From contig DHDG01000004.1 of assembly GCA_002399265.1 (NCBI GenBank), positions 1 through 5,143 of the forward strand: a stretch of DNA of 5,143 nt, written 5' to 3'. This stretch comes from Firmicutes bacterium UBA4882 (GTDB lineage: Bacteria; Bacillota; UBA4882). The notes beneath the pieces are model-generated. The model saw nothing but the letters and a program-made list of their open reading frames with translations, searched no databases and was not told the DNA's origin. The position numbers and the translations under genes are program-made. Of the stretch, positions 5,133 to 5,143 are shown piece after piece. Each line of letters opens with the position of its first letter. Position 1 is the first letter of the stretch.

Positions 5133-5143
5133 AGATCCTTCTC

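Larger units (their letters stand above)
3984..5133 (-). mobile_element. Defective IS with an integrase-core (rve) transposase
   Basis: This element encodes one long DDE transposase in two frames, preceded by a good promoter and paired repeats. The candidate upstream end is near the palindrome GTGTCGACAC at 5123-5132. The downstream end lies close to the transposase stop (3984-3986), and I found no convincing match there to the upstream end. The proteins resemble IS481-like or unclassified (ISNCY-type) transposases, but I cannot name the IS. Its G+C (40/60 in 4621-4680) is far above that of the toxin region. Confidence 0.7.

Overview
The window is a bacterial accessory region: a polymorphic-toxin tip and its probable immunity gene, hemmed in by three insertion sequences (ISs) or IS remnants. 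About two thirds of the bases belong to transposable elements. The host cannot be named from this sequence. The Rhs core wording (YYFNARWYD, then NLYSYVGNNP) and the exported discoidin-like protein would fit a spirochaete or a related diderm anaerobe. That is an impression, not evidence-grade taxonomy.

Layout. (1) 1 to about 1248: an IS3-family element, apparently complete. It has imperfect terminal repeats, an orfA (63-344), an A7 slippery site at 305-311 and an orfB in the -1 frame with an intact D-D-(35)-E triad. (2) About 1249-2247: the 3' end of an rhs gene. It opens abruptly inside the Rhs-associated core next to the right end of the IS, so everything upstream is missing here. Its C-terminal ~215 residues are a variable toxin-like tip with an H-x-H ... 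S-A-G-C motif that resembles L,D-transpeptidase (YkuD-type) active sites. (3) 2259-2978: an exported protein with a discoidin-like, 'NADase-type glycan-binding' domain, 11 nt downstream and so the candidate immunity protein. A strong rho-independent terminator (2991-3026) ends this transcription unit. (4) About 3090-3981, minus strand: a second, different IS3-family orfB. It lacks its 5' end but keeps its catalytic core. (5) 3984 to about 5133, minus strand: a third DDE transposase gene of the integrase-core (rve) superfamily. An internal deletion/frameshift near 4610-4640 removed the first catalytic Asp, so it is dead. Its promoter and a pair of 35-bp-spaced repeats survive upstream.

How the parts may work together. 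If the tip acts on peptidoglycan, its target lies outside the cytoplasm, and an exported immunity protein is what one would expect. The right end of the first IS carries an outward-facing -35 box (TTGACT) just before the rhs fragment, so the IS that cut off the delivery part of Rhs could also drive what remains. The toxin/immunity DNA is AT-rich (15/60 G+C in 1801-1860) and the rightmost IS is GC-rich (40/60 in 4621-4680), as expected for separately acquired pieces.
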